From Croceibacterium ferulae (GTDB lineage: Bacteria > Pseudomonadota > Alphaproteobacteria > Sphingomonadales > Sphingomonadaceae): a stretch of 64,000 nucleotides of DNA. The notes under the pieces are model-generated. The model saw nothing but the letters and a program-made list of their open reading frames with translations. It did not search any database and was not told the origin of the DNA. A program made the translations under genes and the position numbers. Where the stretch lies: the NCBI RefSeq assembly GCF_003660445.1, contig NZ_QZVQ01000011.1, forward strand, positions 24,609 to 88,608, read 5' to 3'. Positions 16,796-24,367 of this stretch are shown in pieces (the stretch's first letter is position 1; each line of letters begins with the position of its first letter).

Positions 16796-17443
16796 ATGGA
16801 TTCGAAGCAAAGCACTGATAATCGAGAGAAATGGAAGTCACCGCTTGATCAGTACCGAGGGCTGATCTGGACCAGACTCCTATGGCGCCGGTCCGGTTAC
16901 CTCACTCCGAATCAGTTTGCGCGCATAGTCGACGGCGACTCCAAGTTCCGCCAGAAGTGGCATAACTACTTCATCGGACTGCGCGTGCCGCGCGTCTCTG
17001 CAGGACGTGATCCCGTCGAGGTTGCTGAGGCTCTCTGGCCGGGTACGGCTCAGCCGTTCAGGAGTTGCGTGTGGCCCATCCTCAAGGGCCAGACGATCGC
17101 TGGCGAGGCGCTTGCCAACGAGATCGCGCGGCTAGGAGGCGACATCACCTTCGCGCTTCTCTCTGGCAAGGGTCGGCACCTCCTTGAAACAGGCGACCAG
17201 GCCCGCGGCGTGCGCGCCAATGCGGAGCTGGAGGGGCCTGCGCTGGAACAGCACGCCACCCCGGACGAGGCCGGCCGTGCGCTGCTGCTGCAGGCGGCCG
17301 AAGCGCTGCGCCTGTCCGCCCGCTCCTACACCCGCGTGCTGCGCGTGGCGCGTACCGTGGCGGGCCTTGCGGGGGCGGAGCAGGTCGGCCGGGTGCATGT
17401 GGCCGAAGCGCTCAGCTACCGTCGGCGGGAGACGCTGGCCTGA
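16796..17443 (+). CDS. Chimeric ORF: island protein fused in frame to the ComM C-terminus
   Basis: A 215-aa open frame with two origins. Residues 1 to ~131 (starting MDSKQSTDNREKWKSPLDQY, with a Trp-rich section) match nothing I know and have the composition of the island. From about GDQARGVRANAELEG onward the sequence is the ComM C-terminal domain, ending in RSYTRVLRVARTVAGLAG and HVAEALSYRR. The join marks the right edge of the insertion, probably created by a deletion that removed the element's end and part of comM. Whether the fusion is expressed is unknown. No obvious ribosome site precedes the ATG. Confidence 0.6.
   Translation: MDSKQSTDNREKWKSPLDQYRGLIWTRLLWRRSGYLTPNQFARIVDGDSKFRQKWHNYFIGLRVPRVSAGRDPVEVAEALWPGTAQPFRSCVWPILKGQTIAGEALANEIARLGGDITFALLSGKGRHLLETGDQARGVRANAELEGPALEQHATPDEAGRALLLQAAEALRLSARSYTRVLRVARTVAGLAGAEQVGRVHVAEALSYRRRETLA
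17190..17443 (+). pseudogene. comM: comM/yifB, 3' fragment
   Basis: The last ~85 codons of ComM, from the region equivalent to the E. coli residues near 408 to the end. The motif LSARSYTRVLRVARTVAGL and the ending EALSYRRRETLA are diagnostic of the ComM C-terminal domain. It completes the broken gene whose 5' part ends at 10515. Confidence 0.85.
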
Positions 17444-17461
17444 TGCCGCGTTCTGACGCAA

Positions 17462-17899
17462 ATGGTGGCAATGACACTGCGCCTCACGATACCCGAAGCT
17501 CCGTCCGACGCTGATCGGGAGGCGGTGGTCGCCCCGTTGCGGGCCTACAATATCAGCCGGGCAGGCGACCCGCACATCCGGCCCGTGGCCATCCTGTTGA
17601 CCAGCGAGGACGGCAATCAGGTGGGCGGGCTGTGGGGCAGATGCGCCTATGACTGGCTATTCGTGGAACTGCTTGCCGTGCCGGAGGAGCATCGTGGCGG
17701 AGGCCATGGCAGGGCCCTGATGCAGCAGGCCGAGGCGATCGCCCGCAGCAATGGTTGCTTCGGCATCTGGCTTGATACTTACGAGTTCCAGGCGCGCGGC
17801 TTCTACGAGAAGCTGGGTTTCGAGATATTCGGCACGCTGGAGGATCATCCTGTCGGACACAGGCACTTCTTCCTCCGCAAGCACCTGGCTCAGGCGTAA
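17462..17899 (+). CDS. GNAT family N-acetyltransferase
   Basis: A 145-aa acetyl-CoA-dependent acetyltransferase. The acetyl-CoA loop motif A appears as VPEEHRGGGHGRALMQQAEAIA (R-x-x-G-x-G/A pattern), followed by motif B with FQARGFYEKLGFEIFGTL. This arrangement resembles GNATs annotated as phosphinothricin- or streptothricin-type acetyltransferases, but the substrate is unknown. The ATG at 17462 or the one at 17471 may be used. Its 3' end overlaps the convergent gst gene by 10 bp. It follows the comM tail by 18 bp. Confidence 0.88.
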   Translation: MVAMTLRLTIPEAPSDADREAVVAPLRAYNISRAGDPHIRPVAILLTSEDGNQVGGLWGRCAYDWLFVELLAVPEEHRGGGHGRALMQQAEAIARSNGCFGIWLDTYEFQARGFYEKLGFEIFGTLEDHPVGHRHFFLRKHLAQA

Positions 17900-18524
17900 G
17901 CGTAAGGCCCGCCCGCCGCCAGCGCCGCCTGATAGGCCGGCCGCGCGTGGATCTTTGCCAGCCAGCGCATGGTCGCCGGGCGGCTCCCGTCCAGCCCGGC
18001 ACGCTGCATGCGGCCTCCAGCGGAAAGCTCATCATCACGTCGGCGGCAGTGAAATTGTCGCCCGCGAACCACGGGCGCACCGCAAGCTCGGCCTCGACAT
18101 AGTCCAGATGCACGTCGATCATCGGCTGCACCTTGCGCTGCGCCGCGCGGCCGAACAGCGGCACCCGCCCCAGCACCAGCTTCAGCAGCAAGGGCGGCAT
18201 CAGCGATCCCTCGGCGTAATGCAACCACTGGCGATACAGCAACGCCGCCGCGCGCGGCCCGGGCGCACCCAGCGCCCCACCCTTGGCGACAAGATATTCG
18301 ACGATCGCACCGGTCTCCACCAGCGTGCGGGACGTGCCGGCATCATCGTCATCCACGATCACGGGCGACTTGCCCAGCGGATGCACCGCCTTCAGTTCGG
18401 GCGGGGCCAGCATGGTCCGCCTGTCCCGCTCGTATCGCTGCACGCGATAGGGCAGGCCGAGCTCCTCCAGCAGCCATAGCACCCGCTGCGACCGGCTGTT
18501 CTCCAGGTGATGCACGGTGATCAT
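17890..18524 (-). pseudogene. gst: Glutathione S-transferase with a frameshift
   Basis: The first ~175 codons encode a GST: thioredoxin-like domain MITVHHLENSRSQRVLWLLEELG, the cis-Pro loop HPLGKSPVIVDDD and the glutathione-binding ETGAIVEYLV. Near 17998-18010 the frame is lost after FPLEAACSV. The remaining family sequence (LDGSRPATMRWLAKIHARPA to the stop at 17890) continues in another frame. A single missing base would explain this. It is either a true pseudogene or an assembly indel. It starts 15 bp after the spermidine-synthase-like gene stop on the same strand, so the two probably form an operon. Confidence 0.8.
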
Positions 18525-18539
18525 GGGGCTCTCTCCGGG

Positions 18540-20729
18540 TCAGAACCGCAGCAGCGGCAGCAGGGACGAACGGTCATCCGTCCACGTCTCCGCCGCCGGT
18601 GCCGGCAGCGGCCCCCACGCGCCGGGCCGGTCGCCGCGCATCCGGTCAAGCGCGGCCTCGTCCCGAGAGAGGGCGATCCAGATGGACGGGCTCAGCCCTG
18701 CGCCTTCCCCCGGATCGTCGCGCCGCACGCCGCGCCAGCCGCCCGCCCGCGCCTGCGCGGCGATCTCCGGCGAAAGGTCCAGGTATCGGTTGGAGATATG
18801 CACCAGCAGCAGGCCGTCATCCGCGACAGCGCGGCCATAGGTGGCGAAGGCCTCCTGCGTCAGCAGGTGCACGGGAATTGCGTCGGAGCTGAATGCGTCG
18901 ACCGCCAGCAGGTCCAGCCCGCCAGCCGGCTCCTCGACCAGGCTCAGCCGGGCATCGCCGATCACCACGCGGGCTTGCGGCGCGCAATCGCCCAGGAAGG
19001 TGAATACCCGCGCTTGTGAATAGTCCAGCACCTGCGGGTCGATCTCGAAGAAGGTCCAGCGCTGCCCGGCGCGCCGATAGCAGGCCAGTGTGCCCACCCC
19101 CAGCCCGACCACGCCGATCCGCGCCTCCGGCGCCGCGGCGCGCAGCGCCAGGCCGACACCGCTGTCCGGACCGTAATAGCCGGTAGGCGACAGGCGGCGG
19201 GCCGGATCCAGCCATTGCTCCCCATGCATGGTCGTGCCGTGGTTCAGCCGGCGCAGCCGGCCGTTCTCCACATCGGTGATGCTGTACACGCCGAAATAGC
19301 TGCGCGTGCGCGCTCCGTTGGCGCTGAGCGCCAGGGTCGAGACCCCGCCATGCCCCAGCAGCAGCAGCGCGAACACGGCGGCAAACGCGGCGCGGTGCCC
19401 CGTCACCGCCACGCCCAGCAGCACGATCGCGGTCACGAACAGGAAGATGTCCGCGCCATTGCCCGCCTCCACCGCCACGGCCAGCCTCCAGGCGAGCAGC
19501 GCCGCGACGATCACCAGCGCCGCCGCGATCAGGTGCCGTCGGCGCCCCGCCTGCCAGTACCGGCCCACGCGCGTCACCAGCGCCGCCTGCGGGATCAGCA
19601 GCGCGGCGGCGAGCAGCAGCAGGGGGTGCTCGTACACCCAGTCGAACAGGACGGGCGCCAGCAGCGCCGCGAAGATCCCGCCCAGCGCGCCGCCGGTCGC
19701 CAGCACGAGGTAGAACAGCGTGAGCTGCGTCGGCTCCGGCCGCAGCAGGTACAGCCGGCCGTGCAGCGCCACCGCCAGCACGAACAGCAGCGCCACCATG
19801 GCCAGCGCCACCGCCGGATTGGCCTGCCCCCCGCTGATCATCGCCAGCCCGCCGATCATCAGCAGCAGCACCGGGGCATAGCGGTTCAGGATCGCCAGCC
19901 AGATGCTGTCGCCCGCGCTGAAGGCGACGGTGAAGGACAGCAGATAGGCCGCCAGCGGGATGACCCACAGCAGCGGCATGGCCATCAGATCGGTCGTCAG
20001 CAGCGTGGTGGTGGACAGCAGCAACCCCGATGGCACCGCCGCCAGTGCCAGCCACAGCAGCAGGGTGCGCGGCGGCACCGGAGCGACAATTGCGCGGGTC
20101 GATGGCTCGGCCAGGGCGGGCGCGTTCCAGCGGGAGGCGGCGGCAAGCGCCGCCAGCACCACCAGCAGCGCGTAACCACCCGCCCACAGCGCGGTCTGCC
20201 CGCTGACGGCATAGGCCCGCTCCAGCCAGAAGGGATAGGCGATCAGGCCGGCAAAGCTGCCCAGATTGGACACGGCATATAACCGGTATGGATCGCGCCC
20301 TTCCGCCCCGGCGGCATACCAGCGCTGCATCAGGCTGGACTGCGCGGACAGCAGCAGGAACACCGGCCCTACCGTGGCAGCGAACAAGGCCGGCACCCAC
20401 AACACTTCCCATCCGGGCACCGGCGCCGGCAGGTCGACCAGCTGCAGCGGCAGTGTCACCCCCGCCAGCACCAGCAGCGCCAGATGCACCAGCGCCTGCC
20501 GCCGCACGGGCCAGCGGGACAGCAGGTGGGCATAGAAATAACCCGCCAGCAGCAGCAGCTGGAACACCACCATGGCGCTGTTCCACACCCCTGGCGCCCC
20601 GCCCAGCAGCGGCAGCGCCATGCGCGCTACCATCGGCTGCACCAGGAACAGCAGAAGGCTGCCGGTGAAGACGGTCAGGACAAACAACGGGAGACGCGCC
20701 TTGGCGGCGGACAGGCTGGCTTCGGACAC
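18540..20729 (-). CDS. Fused multi-pass membrane protein/spermidine synthase-like protein
   Basis: An integral membrane protein with an aminopropyltransferase-like C-terminal domain. The N-terminal ~480 residues contain a dozen or more hydrophobic segments. The Rossmann domain begins at RIGVVGLGVGTLACYRRAG, with the cofactor-binding acidic residue in FFEIDPQVLDYS and the catalytic-region aspartates in VIGDARLSL and DLLAVDAFSSDAIPVHLL. Such fusions are widespread and mostly uncharacterised, and true spermidine synthase activity is not established. I chose the GTG at 20729 (VSEASLSAAKARLPLF) because the first membrane segment begins just after it. The frame is open 32 codons further, with low-complexity residues. 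Confidence 0.82.
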   Translation of the reverse strand: MSEASLSAAKARLPLFVLTVFTGSLLLFLVQPMVARMALPLLGGAPGVWNSAMVVFQLLLLAGYFYAHLLSRWPVRRQALVHLALLVLAGVTLPLQLVDLPAPVPGWEVLWVPALFAATVGPVFLLLSAQSSLMQRWYAAGAEGRDPYRLYAVSNLGSFAGLIAYPFWLERAYAVSGQTALWAGGYALLVVLAALAAASRWNAPALAEPSTRAIVAPVPPRTLLLWLALAAVPSGLLLSTTTLLTTDLMAMPLLWVIPLAAYLLSFTVAFSAGDSIWLAILNRYAPVLLLMIGGLAMISGGQANPAVALAMVALLFVLAVALHGRLYLLRPEPTQLTLFYLVLATGGALGGIFAALLAPVLFDWVYEHPLLLLAAALLIPQAALVTRVGRYWQAGRRRHLIAAALVIVAALLAWRLAVAVEAGNGADIFLFVTAIVLLGVAVTGHRAAFAAVFALLLLGHGGVSTLALSANGARTRSYFGVYSITDVENGRLRRLNHGTTMHGEQWLDPARRLSPTGYYGPDSGVGLALRAAAPEARIGVVGLGVGTLACYRRAGQRWTFFEIDPQVLDYSQARVFTFLGDCAPQARVVIGDARLSLVEEPAGGLDLLAVDAFSSDAIPVHLLTQEAFATYGRAVADDGLLLVHISNRYLDLSPEIAAQARAGGWRGVRRDDPGEGAGLSPSIWIALSRDEAALDRMRGDRPGAWGPLPAPAAETWTDDRSSLLPLLRF

Positions 20730-20864
20730 GCCCCTGCCTGCCGCGCATGGCCGGCGGTCGCAAGCGCGGAATGCATCAGGGGTGAAGCGGGAGGACCGGA
20801 GAGGCGCGAATTGCCGGGCTGGCAATGACTGCGTTACAGACGGGCGGATAACTCACTCCTGTCA

Positions 20865-20940
20865 CCCCGGACTTGATCCGGGGTCCCGCTGTTTGACGCT
20901 GCGCCGCAAGGTGAAGCGGGGTCCCGGATCAAGTCTGGGG
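20865..20940. repeat. Long inverted repeat of the CCCCGGACTTGATCCGGGG type
   Basis: Two 26-nt arms (20865-20890 and 20915-20940) are inverted copies with three mismatches around a 24-nt loop. The core CCGGATCAAGTCCGGGG and GGTCCCG are typical of a palindromic intergenic element frequent in sphingomonads. It lies between divergent genes, so it is not a simple shared terminator. Confidence 0.75.
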
Positions 20941-21073
20941 CGAGATGGCGGGAAAGGGTGGGGAGCGGAACAGCGGCTTAGCGGCGCCGGGTGGTAGAAA
21001 GGGTCGTCCGTTGGCCGAGCTGGTTCATGCACATCCCGAACAGAACTGCCGCGCTCAAATTCAACGAGCACGG

Positions 21074-21102
21074 GGCGCAGCATTATCGCAGCGCCGTTTT
21101 TT
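21074..21102 (+). terminator. Intrinsic terminator with no assigned upstream gene
   Basis: The stem GGCGCAGC/GCAGCGCC (one A-A mismatch, 6-nt loop) is followed directly by G and six Ts, a good Rho-independent terminator on the plus strand. The only annotated gene upstream is divergent (minus strand, start 20729), so this hairpin may end an unannotated small RNA from about 20950-21070, or transcription entering the TPR gene leader. Confidence 0.55.
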
Positions 21103-21215
21103 CAGGATTTGAGCAGGTTGCATGACTTGCGCACCAGTTCCGTGCGCCTCATGTCCGCTTTGCCGCCGGTGGCAAGGCCGTTGCCCCTGGCCTCCAGCCG
21201 CGCCATCAAGCTTCG

Positions 21216-22427
21216 ATGTTCGACGATGTTCCGCCCCAGTTCTGGCTGCTGATCGCGATCGCAATCGTCGCGGTGGTTCCGATCCGCTACATCGGCCGGC
21301 ACATGGCCCATGACCCGCGCCGACGGGACATCACCCTTCCGGCCGAGGATCTGGAATGGCGCACACCGGCCCAGCTGACCCGCAGCGTGGCGCTTGTCGC
21401 CGTGCTCGCACTTGTGGCGATCTTCATCTTCACACCCCAGGCGGAACAGTTCGCACGTTCGCCCGCCTTTCTTCCTCTTTTCTTGGCTGTCTTTGGTGGA
21501 TACGCCCTTCACACCGTCTGGCGCGGCATAGTGGACGGCCGCATCGAACCGATGAGCCGGGGCCGGTCGTGGGAGTTCTCTAGGGCGGAACAGCCGAAGC
21601 GCTTCTGGGCGTCCGTCGTCTGGAATGCACTCATCGGCTGTTTTTGCCTGTCCTTACCGATGTTCATGATGCTGGAGCGGGATCGCGACACCTGCTTCCG
21701 GGCGGACAGCGAGGCAGACGCACGCACCGCCCTGCCCGCCTGCGATGCCTGGGTGGCCGCTGCCGACGATGCGGAGGAACGGGCCGAGGCCCAGGCCGCG
21801 CGGGGGCAGGTTCATTACTGGCTGGGCAATGATGCGCTGGCGCTGGCCGACTATTCGGCCGCGATCCGCGCCGATCCGCAGGATTCCTATGCCCTCTACA
21901 ATCGTGCGCTGGTGCATGAGCGGACCGGCGACATTGCGTCCGCGATGAAGGACTACAACCAGTCGCTGATGATCCGCCCGGACGATGCCGATGGCTATGG
22001 CAATCGCGGTCGGATCCTGCTCGACATGGGCGAGCTCGATGCGGCGATCATCGATTTCACCCGAGCGCTCCGCTTGGACGAAGCGAATATCGACGCGCTC
22101 GGCAATCGTGGCATCGCCCATGCCTGGAAGAACGACCGCATCGCCGCGCTGGTCGACCGCGACCGGGTCGCCGCGCTCGATCCCGGCAATTTCGCACTGA
22201 GCCGCATCGATACCATCCTGGCGCTCGCTGCCGGGGATCTGCCCACGGCCGCCGCACAGCTGACAGCCCGGCTGCAGGCCGCCCCGGATGACGAATGGGC
22301 GCTCTGGCAACGGGGCCACGTCTACTGGAAGATGGGCCAGCACGATCTGGCTCGAGACGATGACGACCGGCTTAGCCGGTTGAGGGAGTTGAACGGGAAA
22401 GAGGTGAATGCGCAGGAGGTGCGGTGA
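21216..22427 (+). CDS. Membrane-anchored tetratricopeptide-repeat protein
   Basis: A 403-aa protein. Three hydrophobic segments occur in the first ~155 residues (FWLLIAIAIVAVVPI; SVALVAVLALVAIFIF; ALIGCFCLSLPMFMML). A C-terminal half with about five TPR units follows, such as NDALALADYSAAIRADPQDS, DIASAMKDYNQSLMIRPDD and ELDAAIIDFTRALRLDEAN. Proteins of this layout act as scaffolds for complexes at the membrane, but no specific function can be given. The N-terminus begins MFDDVPPQ. It is convergent with the RES toxin gene (7-bp gap). Confidence 0.8.
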   Translation: MFDDVPPQFWLLIAIAIVAVVPIRYIGRHMAHDPRRRDITLPAEDLEWRTPAQLTRSVALVAVLALVAIFIFTPQAEQFARSPAFLPLFLAVFGGYALHTVWRGIVDGRIEPMSRGRSWEFSRAEQPKRFWASVVWNALIGCFCLSLPMFMMLERDRDTCFRADSEADARTALPACDAWVAAADDAEERAEAQAARGQVHYWLGNDALALADYSAAIRADPQDSYALYNRALVHERTGDIASAMKDYNQSLMIRPDDADGYGNRGRILLDMGELDAAIIDFTRALRLDEANIDALGNRGIAHAWKNDRIAALVDRDRVAALDPGNFALSRIDTILALAAGDLPTAAAQLTARLQAAPDDEWALWQRGHVYWKMGQHDLARDDDDRLSRLRELNGKEVNAQEVR

Positions 22428-22434
22428 AACCGCC

Positions 22435-22917
22435 CTACCCCAGCCGCCCCTCATCATCCACCAGCGTCACCTGCCCGTCCCACGCCCACAGCACCAGGTT
22501 GCGCGCATCGGCCGGCGCGCCGCGGGCGTAGCTGGGCACGACCAGCCCGGCGAAGCCTGCCGCGATCAGCCGCTCCGCCAGATCCTGCGTCGGCACCGCG
22601 CGCCCCCCCAGCGTCGCATCCTGCCACGCCGGGTTGGCCAGCAGTTCCGGCGTGGCGCCATGCTCGGCCAGCACGGCGGTGTCGGTTCCGTCCACCAGCG
22701 GCCCGACATCGGCCCGCAGGCACACCAGCGTGGTCGGCTGCAGCAGCCCCACCCGGTTCGCTTCCCGGATCGCCGTATCCGGCGCCAGCGAGGTATACAG
22801 CGCTGCGCGCCCGATCCGGTTGAACCGCCCACCGAACCGCGCCGCGCCCTCCCCCGACAGCGGCGTGCGCGCCCAGACCGGGTTCAGCGCGCGATACAGC
22901 AGCCCTTCGTAATGCAC
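22435..22917 (-). CDS. RES-domain NAD-degrading toxin
   Basis: A 160-aa toxin of the RES/Xre type II system. Family members hydrolyse or phosphorolyse NAD+. The conserved Arg is in LYRALNPVWARTPLSGEG, with GGRFNRIGRAALYTSLAPDTA following, the Glu in AIREANR and the Ser in VVPSYARGAPADARNLVLW. It is the second gene after its antitoxin (11-bp gap), the normal order for this family. Confidence 0.9.
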   Translation of the reverse strand: MHYEGLLYRALNPVWARTPLSGEGAARFGGRFNRIGRAALYTSLAPDTAIREANRVGLLQPTTLVCLRADVGPLVDGTDTAVLAEHGATPELLANPAWQDATLGGRAVPTQDLAERLIAAGFAGLVVPSYARGAPADARNLVLWAWDGQVTLVDDEGRLG

Positions 22918-22928
22918 TGCCTCAGGCT

Positions 22929-23279
22929 TCAGGCGTAGACGCCGGCATCCACCGCATCGACATAGCGTAGCACATCATCCGCCCGGTTCTCGTGCACGAG
23001 CTGCATCGCGGTGCGGTTGTCGAAGCCGGACAACGGCTCCGACCGGTACCAGGCATAGGCCAGCAGCGGCGATCCGAAGCGGGTCTCCACCTTGTTCAGG
23101 ATCTCCACCATCTGCCGCAACCGCCGCTGCGTGCGGTCGGACGCGATCCGCTCCTTGCGCTGCACGGCATCCTTGCCGAGGCCAAGCGAGCGCGCCAGCT
23201 CGTCACTGGTGGTGCGCAGCACGGCGGCGATCTTGCGCGGGGCGAACTGGCCATGGTCGGTATAGGCGGCGAGAGCCAT
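22929..23279 (-). CDS. Xre/ParS-type antitoxin (DUF2384) of the RES toxin
   Basis: A 116-aa antitoxin. The N-terminal Xre-like helices (FAPRKIAAVLRTTSDELARSL, GLGKDAVQRKERI) are followed by the C-terminal toxin-binding domain. That domain carries the diagnostic ParS motif (RFGSPLLAYAWYRSEPLSGF, then NRTAMQLVHENRADDVLRYV). I chose the ATG at 23279 (MALAAYTDHGQ) because the upstream in-frame extension has no family similarity. It should repress its own operon and neutralise the NAD-degrading partner. Confidence 0.9.
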   Translation of the reverse strand: MALAAYTDHGQFAPRKIAAVLRTTSDELARSLGLGKDAVQRKERIASDRTQRRLRQMVEILNKVETRFGSPLLAYAWYRSEPLSGFDNRTAMQLVHENRADDVLRYVDAVDAGVYA

Positions 23280-23418
23280 GCGATGTGTCCCAAGGTTTCT
23301 GACGCAGATATATGCCAGATCTGGCGGCAGGCAAGCCGGATTGCGCCTGCGCCCTGCAATCACGCCTGGTCAGGTCGCCGCGCCGCGAACCGGAATGCCC
23401 CGCATCCGCTCCATCAGC

Positions 23419-23880
23419 ATGACGACCTTCTTCACCGCGGATACCCATTCCGGCGATCACCGCACGATCAACATCTCGCGCCGCCCCTTCCCCGAAATCG
23501 CCAACTTGGATGCCCACCTGATCGGGCGCTCGAACGCCACTGTCGCCGGGTGACACCGTCTGGCACCTGGGCGATGTCGCCCGCCGCGCTGCCGACGTGC
23601 CCGCCTTGCTGGCCCGGTTGCACGACACCAAGCACCTGCTGCGCGGTAATAACGACCCCGACGCTACGCTCGGCGCCGCAGGCTGGGCCAGCACCGCCGA
23701 CTCTGCCGAGATCGAGGGGAAGGCCACGCCCTGATCCTGTGCCATTATCCGTTCCGCAGCTGGAACGCGCAGCACAGGCGCGCGCTCAAACTGCTTGGTC
23801 ACAGCTACGGCCGGCTGAAGGCGATGCCGCGCCAGTTCGATGCCGGCGTGGACGTGCCCTCTGGTCCGGCTACCCGACGA
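23419..23880 (+). pseudogene. Degraded calcineurin-like phosphoesterase
   Basis: Successive pieces of a small metallophosphoesterase appear in different frames. MTTFFTADTHSGDHRTINI holds the first D-x-H metal motif, at 23419-23553. After a frame change GDTVWHLGDVARR and LLRGNNDPD follow, to a stop at ~23733. After another change come LILCHYPFRSWN and LGHSYGRLKAMPRQFDAGVDV. All metallophosphoesterase motifs are recognisable, but at least two frameshifts separate them. A further short frame continues to 24101 without recognisable similarity. The product is not functional unless the indels are sequencing errors. Confidence 0.8.
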
Positions 23881-24094
23881 AAAATGCCAGCCCTGAAGCG
23901 ACAGCGGCACCTCCCGAAGTGCGCGAGGCAATTTTCGCCAGCGACTATCACGAGGCGGATCGACGGGCGCTGAAGCTGCAGGGCCCTTGCAGCCAAAGCT
24001 ATGCTCCGTTGGGCGACCTCATTGTGAAGATGCACCATCCGGAACAGGCGAGGGAATACCGGCGTGAACAACAAGCAAATCATAAAGAGAGACA

Positions 24095-24289
24095 ATGCTG
24101 AAGATCACCTTGGCCGCCACGGTATCCTTGCTGGCGCTGGGCATCCTGACAGTGGTGCCGCGGACCACGCCGGTATCGATCGACAACAGCTCCAGCGAAT
24201 GGCTGCCGAGCGCGAACCTCCCCTACGATCTGACGGACGACCTGCCGGCCGACGCCATCCTGATGCAGGCTGGCCGGACGGGGATTTAA
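24095..24289 (+). CDS. Small exported or membrane protein of unknown function
   Basis: A 64-aa frame with a hydrophobic N-terminus (MLKITLAATVSLLALGIL), a likely signal peptide or membrane anchor, then a polar acidic tail (NLPYDLTDDLPADAIL). GAGAG lies just upstream of the ATG. No family is recognised. It sits between the decayed phosphoesterase and the ROK kinase, so it may be incidental. Confidence 0.4.
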   Translation: MLKITLAATVSLLALGILTVVPRTTPVSIDNSSSEWLPSANLPYDLTDDLPADAILMQAGRTGI

Positions 24290-24367
24290 AAACAATCATT
24301 TTGCTTTCCTGAACCGGCTGGGTATGCTGCCTTGACCGCGCTGCCATGTGCGGGAGGGAGAGGAAGT

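Larger units (their letters stand above)
10516..17190. mobile_element. Accessory island inserted in comM
   Basis: About 6.7 kb of DNA separates the two comM fragments. Its base composition looks lower in GC than the flanks, most clearly at 11600-13340. Contents are two lipoproteins, a small serine recombinase, an AbrB/PIN toxin-antitoxin pair, several small genes of unknown function and a truncated ORF fused to the comM tail. The left junction follows GCGGT in the Gly-Gly-Gly codons of comM. comM is a known target of Tn7-like (Tn6022/AbaR-type) elements, but no tniABC/tnsABC genes or matching terminal repeats are visible here. This is therefore either an internally deleted remnant or a different element. 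The right boundary is approximate. Confidence 0.75.

Noticed and set aside
10516..17190. Possible intact Tn7-like transposon
   Set aside because: No transposase (tniA/tnsB), ATPase or target selector is encoded between the comM fragments, and no inverted copy of the left terminus was found at the right edge.
21020..21070. CATCCCGAAC motif resembling 5S rRNA
   Set aside because: Only about ten bases match, and the rest of the 5S sequence and structure is absent. It is probably chance.
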